A DNA stretch of 32,761 nucleotides, taken from assembly GCA_001802865.1 (NCBI GenBank), contig MHAF01000108.1, positions 1 to 32,761 on the forward strand, in the 5' to 3' direction. Positions 31,972 through 32,761 of the stretch are shown here, one piece after another; within the stretch, counting starts at the first letter, position 1, and each line of letters starts with the position of its first letter. This DNA comes from Ignavibacteria bacterium RBG_16_34_14. Its GTDB lineage: Bacteria; Bacteroidota; Ignavibacteria; Ignavibacteriales; Ignavibacteriaceae. Made by a program: the position numbers and the translations under genes. The notes below the pieces were generated by a model. That model did no database searches and was not told where the DNA came from. It saw nothing but the letters and a program-made list of their open reading frames with translations.

Positions 31972-32675
31972 AAAAAAATTCGGGATGCTGTTAAATAAAG
32001 AGTTATATAAAAAGTAAAGTGAATAAAGAAAGTAAAGACAAAGGAATAAATAGTATTTCCAGTTTGAGTCTTAATTGCAGTAAAAGTTAGAAAAATAGTC
32101 CAGATAAATAATATGGTTTCAAATGTAAGCAGAGTATATGCAAGAGTTTCTTTTATAATAAACGGAGATGGATTATAATAAAAGAGATATTCACCGAACA
32201 GGATAAGCTCAGTTGGAAATAAAATTAAAAAGCCAAAAGTTAAAGGAAGAAATGAATAAGTTATTATTGAAAAATTATCTTTAAACTTTGTTCTTACACC
32301 AAGTCTTTTTGTAATCTTACTAAATATTTCAGAAAAAATTAATATCATTACTAAAGTAAAAATTAATATTATAATGTAAACACTGAAATAACCAGATAAA
32401 TAGGCATTCCATTTTTTAAAATAGATTGTCAGAAATATTCCATTGAGAAGCGACTTTCCTGAAATTAAAATCAATAAAAGGGTAAGAAAGTTTTTATGCT
32501 CGGAAAAGATTATATTTTTAAATGCTTTGGAAGGACTCTCAATTAATAGCCCGATAGTGCTCCATAGATCAATATTATAAATTCTTTCACGCAGATATGA
32601 TTTGCAGTTGAAACAAGTCAGATCGTAAAAAGGATTTTCCGAATTGCAGTTTTTACAGACAACAACATTTTTCAT
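31968..32675 (-). CDS. Zinc-ribbon membrane protein, Yip1-like
   Basis: A 235-residue membrane protein. The N-terminal 30 residues form a zinc ribbon with CKNC (residues 7-10) and CFNC (21-24). An amphipathic segment follows (LIESPSKAFKNIIFSEHKN), as in Yip1-domain proteins of bacteria, and then about five membrane helices (FLTLLLILISGKSLLNGIFL, VYIIILIFTLVMILIF, ITYSFLPLTFGFLILF, TLLTFETILFIWTIFLTFTA, FVFTFFIHFTFYITLYL). The bacterial Yip1 family has no settled function. It overlaps the aminotransferase start by four bases and would be made from the same message. The start ATG 32675 leaves a 15-base gap to the partial gene upstream. Confidence 0.72.
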   Translation of the reverse strand: MKNVVVCKNCNSENPFYDLTCFNCKSYLRERIYNIDLWSTIGLLIESPSKAFKNIIFSEHKNFLTLLLILISGKSLLNGIFLTIYFKKWNAYLSGYFSVYIIILIFTLVMILIFSEIFSKITKRLGVRTKFKDNFSIITYSFLPLTFGFLILFPTELILFGEYLFYYNPSPFIIKETLAYTLLTFETILFIWTIFLTFTAIKTQTGNTIYSFVFTFFIHFTFYITLYLTASRIFL

Positions 32676-32690
32676 TTAGGTACTTAATGC

Positions 32691-32761
32691 TTAAAAGTTT
32701 ATTCTTAAATTAAGCATTGGCATTTTAGTAAGGAAATCCTCTTCAACATTAAAATCAAAAA
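32691..32761 (-). CDS. C-terminal tail of a probable outer-membrane beta-barrel protein (5' part outside window)
   Basis: On the minus strand the frame FDFNVEEDFLTKMPMLNLRI-NF ends at TAA 32691-32693. Only 22 codons are in the window. The last strand alternates hydrophobic and polar residues and ends in Phe, which is the usual terminal signal of Bam-inserted outer-membrane barrels. The Yip1-like gene starts 15 bases downstream, so cotranscription is likely. Which barrel family it belongs to cannot be seen. Confidence 0.6.
   Translation of the reverse strand, partial: FDFNVEEDFLTKMPMLNLRINF

Overview
This looks like a chromosomal window from a low-GC member of the Bacteroidota/Chlorobiota (FCB) group, most probably class Ignavibacteria. 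The assignment rests on several features seen here: AT-rich coding sequence, secreted proteins with type IX secretion (T9SS type A) sorting domains (YPNPFNPST, YVYPNPANIE), a YbeY with the GFxD motif form common in Bacteroidota, families such as DUF2279, DUF3108 and Wzi-like barrels, and many intergenic palindromic repeats. No rRNA or species marker is present, so the genus stays open.

Plus-strand block 1-16038. It begins with the end of a DUF2279 protein, a family 2 glycosyltransferase, a Wzi-like outer-membrane barrel and a C-terminal processing protease. A cluster of four related palindromic repeats (4431-4607) follows. Next is a tight housekeeping operon: DUF3108 protein, gamma-carbonic-anhydrase-like protein, ybeY, smg-like DUF494, topA, xerC/D-type recombinase, hpf/raiA and hprK, with gaps of a few bases or short overlaps. 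A putative promoter then precedes an M23 peptidase, a DUF2795 protein and DNA polymerase III delta'. Thiolase and 3-hydroxybutyryl-CoA dehydrogenase form a short CoA-thioester unit.

Region 16038-18678. This holds a broken gene for a multidomain secreted protein. It has one frameshift inside an internal sorting-type domain, one in-frame stop, a GC-richer core and an AT-rich head of unknown origin. A perfect 22-base palindrome follows it, before the convergent ftsY.

Minus-strand block 18678-25852. purF, a 1402-residue T9SS-sorted subtilase, pgsA and ftsY are packed as one probable operon with overlaps or no gap. Upstream of purF are two different heptamer-like tandem repeats, tRNA-Pro(GGG) and a composite inverted-repeat element with a second palindrome nested inside it.

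Minus-strand block 26357-29829. This contains a MetX-like alpha/beta hydrolase reading frame with two in-frame stops, a MerR-type regulator, a HAD phosphatase, aroQ, an unrecognised 90-residue protein and an unrecognised membrane protein. A divergent Ppx/GppA gene follows. The window ends with an acetylornithine-type aminotransferase, a zinc-ribbon/Yip1-like membrane protein and the tail of a probable outer-membrane barrel gene, all on the minus strand.

I found no convincing new multi-gene defence or metabolic system. The most notable signals are small palindromic elements and their effects, above all an in-frame palindrome insertion near the start of ybeY, the nested repeat at 26252-26339, and two genes decaying by point changes.
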